Assembly (NCBI GenBank): GCA_031255325.1
Contig: JAIRST010000020.1
Location: forward strand, 1 to 16,218
DNA: 16,218 bases
Source: Holosporales bacterium
Lineage (GTDB): Bacteria > Pseudomonadota > Alphaproteobacteria > UBA3830 > JAIRMZ01
Direction of reading: 5' to 3'
Numbering within the stretch: position 1 is the stretch's first letter; each line of letters starts with the position of its first letter. The notes under the pieces are model-generated. The model ran no database searches. It was not told the DNA's origin and saw nothing but the letters and a program-made list of their open reading frames with translations. Shown piece by piece: positions 15,174 to 16,218 of this stretch. Position numbers and translations under genes: made by a program.

Positions 15174-16154
15174 ATGGTTGTGCGATTTATGACTGATATA
15201 AAGATTGCTGTTGTTGGTTGCGGATATTGGGGGAAGAATCTCGTCAGGAATTACGCTGAGCTGGGTGTTTTAGCGTGTGTTTGTGATGCCAATATGCCAG
15301 CCGCAGAACAAGCATCCAAATGCTACAATGTTCCCTGCTGTTCTTTCGAGGAAATTCTCGCAAGCGATGTATCTGGAGTGGTTATTGCTGCTCCGGCAGT
15401 GCAGCATTTCGCCTTAGCGCGCGCTGTTCTTGAAAGAGGCAAACACGTTTTTGTCGAAAAACCTCTATCTTTAAAACCAGAGGATGCGCGTACTCTTTGC
15501 CAGCTAGCGCAACACCAACGGAAGGTTCTTATGGTGGGCCATTTGCTACAATACCATGCGGCGTTCTTGTCGTTAAAAGGTTTTGTTGCGGAGGGAAGCA
15601 TTGGGAAGCTTCAATATATTTATTCTCATCGTCTGAATTTGGGTAAGTTCCGCAATGAAGAAAACATTTTGTGGAGTTTTGCACCCCATGACATCTCGAT
15701 GATTCTAAGTCTAGCAGATGAAGCTCCAACACGTGTTTCTGCTATTGGAGGATGCTATCTGACGTCGCAGATTTATGATATTACAACAACACATCTTTCT
15801 TTTTCTAATGGCATTGATGCGCATGTGCTCGTTTCCTGGCTGCATCCCTATAAAGAACAAAAACTTATTGTGATCGGCTCCCATGGCGCGATGGTCTTTG
15901 ACGATACAGAACCCTGGGAACGCAAATTGCAGCTGTACTCTCACCAAATAGACTTATCTGGTACTGTTCCAGTCGCAGCTAAAGCTGACGTTCAATTTAT
16001 GCCTGTTGCACCAATGGAACCTCTACGCAATGAGTGTCAGCATTTCATAGAGTGTATCCGCACAGGAAAAATGCCTCGTACAGATGGAGAAGAAGGGGCA
16101 CGTGTCCTAGCCGTATTAGACAGAGCACAAGCCTCCTTACAGGGAAAGTTCTAA
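15174..16154 (+). CDS. Gfo/Idh/MocA oxidoreductase, WbpB/WlbA-like UDP-sugar 3-dehydrogenase
   Basis: An NAD-dependent dehydrogenase of about 321-326 residues. The N-terminal Rossmann motif is VVGCGYWGKN, then VFVEKPLSL with the family EKP (95-97), GHLLQYHAAF, and APHDISM with H172. This set resembles WbpB/WlbA enzymes, which oxidise C3 of UDP-N-acetylglucosaminuronate before transamination and acetylation for LPS sugars. The next gene begins like the matching WbpD-type acetyltransferase, which supports the role. The start is uncertain: ATG 15174 is only 1 nt from AAGGA, GTG 15180 has ideal spacing (7 nt), and ATG 15189 gives the most family-like N-terminus. It follows the 83-residue ORF by 65 nt. 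Confidence 0.88.
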   Translation: MVVRFMTDIKIAVVGCGYWGKNLVRNYAELGVLACVCDANMPAAEQASKCYNVPCCSFEEILASDVSGVVIAAPAVQHFALARAVLERGKHVFVEKPLSLKPEDARTLCQLAQHQRKVLMVGHLLQYHAAFLSLKGFVAEGSIGKLQYIYSHRLNLGKFRNEENILWSFAPHDISMILSLADEAPTRVSAIGGCYLTSQIYDITTTHLSFSNGIDAHVLVSWLHPYKEQKLIVIGSHGAMVFDDTEPWERKLQLYSHQIDLSGTVPVAAKADVQFMPVAPMEPLRNECQHFIECIRTGKMPRTDGEEGARVLAVLDRAQASLQGKF

Positions 16155-16180
16155 TGTCGGAAGAAGGATTTTTCCGACAT
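16154..16180 (+). repeat. Inverted repeat covering the acetyltransferase start codon
   Basis: ATGTCGGAA (16154-16162) is perfectly mirrored by TTCCGACAT (16172-16180). The inner bases can add one G-T and two A-T pairs, leaving a GGA loop, so up to 12 pairs form in the mRNA with the start codon at the base of the stem. No U run follows, so it is not a standard terminator. Confidence 0.8.
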
Positions 16181-16218
16181 GAAACCTCTTTAGTTGATCC
16201 TGGATGCGTTATTGGTGC
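16154..16218 (+). CDS. Start of a WbpD/WlbB-like left-handed beta-helix N-acetyltransferase (cut by window end)
   Basis: The ATG overlaps the stop of the dehydrogenase (TAATG). The 21 complete codons include HETSLVDPGCVIG, the usual opening of hexapeptide-repeat acetyltransferases such as WbpD/WlbB, which acetylate the 3-amino group of UDP-2-acetamido-3-amino uronates. The context fits this pathway. Only the first coil is present, so a different hexapeptide acyltransferase remains possible. Its start codon lies in a perfect 9-bp inverted repeat. Confidence 0.65.
   Translation, partial: MSEEGFFRHETSLVDPGCVIG

Noticed and set aside
1..16218. CRISPR array or other dispersed repeat array
   Set aside because: No regularly spaced repeats were seen on reading through the window; the only repeats found are short tandem, inverted and homopolymer ones.

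Overview
The window looks like chromosomal DNA of an AT-rich alphaproteobacterium. Support comes from a 41-residue, zinc-finger-less L36 of the alphaproteobacterial type, a short DnaA-like HdaA protein, and the order pepA-holC-ndk and DUF2066 / CDP-alcohol phosphatidyltransferase / AI-2E transporter / hdaA. Tight packing, gene decay and base bias would fit a host-associated lineage (Holosporales or Rickettsiales-like), but that placement is inference. TGA is used as a normal stop.

Layout. A tRNA-Val(GAC) lies at 139-213. From 438 to 5041 all protein genes read leftward: rpmJ (L36) and rpsA (six S1 domains), then a glycan block of an intact polyprenyl-type GT2 glycosyltransferase, a class I methyltransferase broken by a frameshift at a G8 tract, and a second GT2 glycosyltransferase broken by one in-frame TGA. 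From 5598 to the end all genes read rightward in a nearly gapless series: pepA, holC, ndk, a DUF2066 exported protein, a CDP-alcohol phosphatidyltransferase, an AI-2E/PerM membrane protein, hdaA, obgE, a UDP-glucuronate 4-epimerase, a PglK-like ABC flippase, an unknown 83-residue protein with a G11 tract, a WbpB/WlbA-like UDP-sugar dehydrogenase and the first codons of a WbpD-like acetyltransferase.

The two arms diverge from a 556-bp gene-free region (5042-5597). It holds two perfect DnaA boxes (TTATCCACA) spaced 12 bp apart, a third relaxed box about 200 bp away and AT-rich sequence between them. This makes it a candidate chromosomal origin of replication, and the outward orientation of every protein gene agrees with that.

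Together, the outer parts of both arms encode surface-glycan assembly (UDP-GalA and 3-acetamido-uronic acid type sugars, glycosyl transfer, lipid-linked flipping). They are joined to core genes for replication, translation and nucleotide metabolism. Several glycan genes carry long G/C tracts (G8, G8, G11) and two are disrupted, which suggests phase variation or ongoing decay of surface polysaccharide. hdaA also carries a C8 tract.
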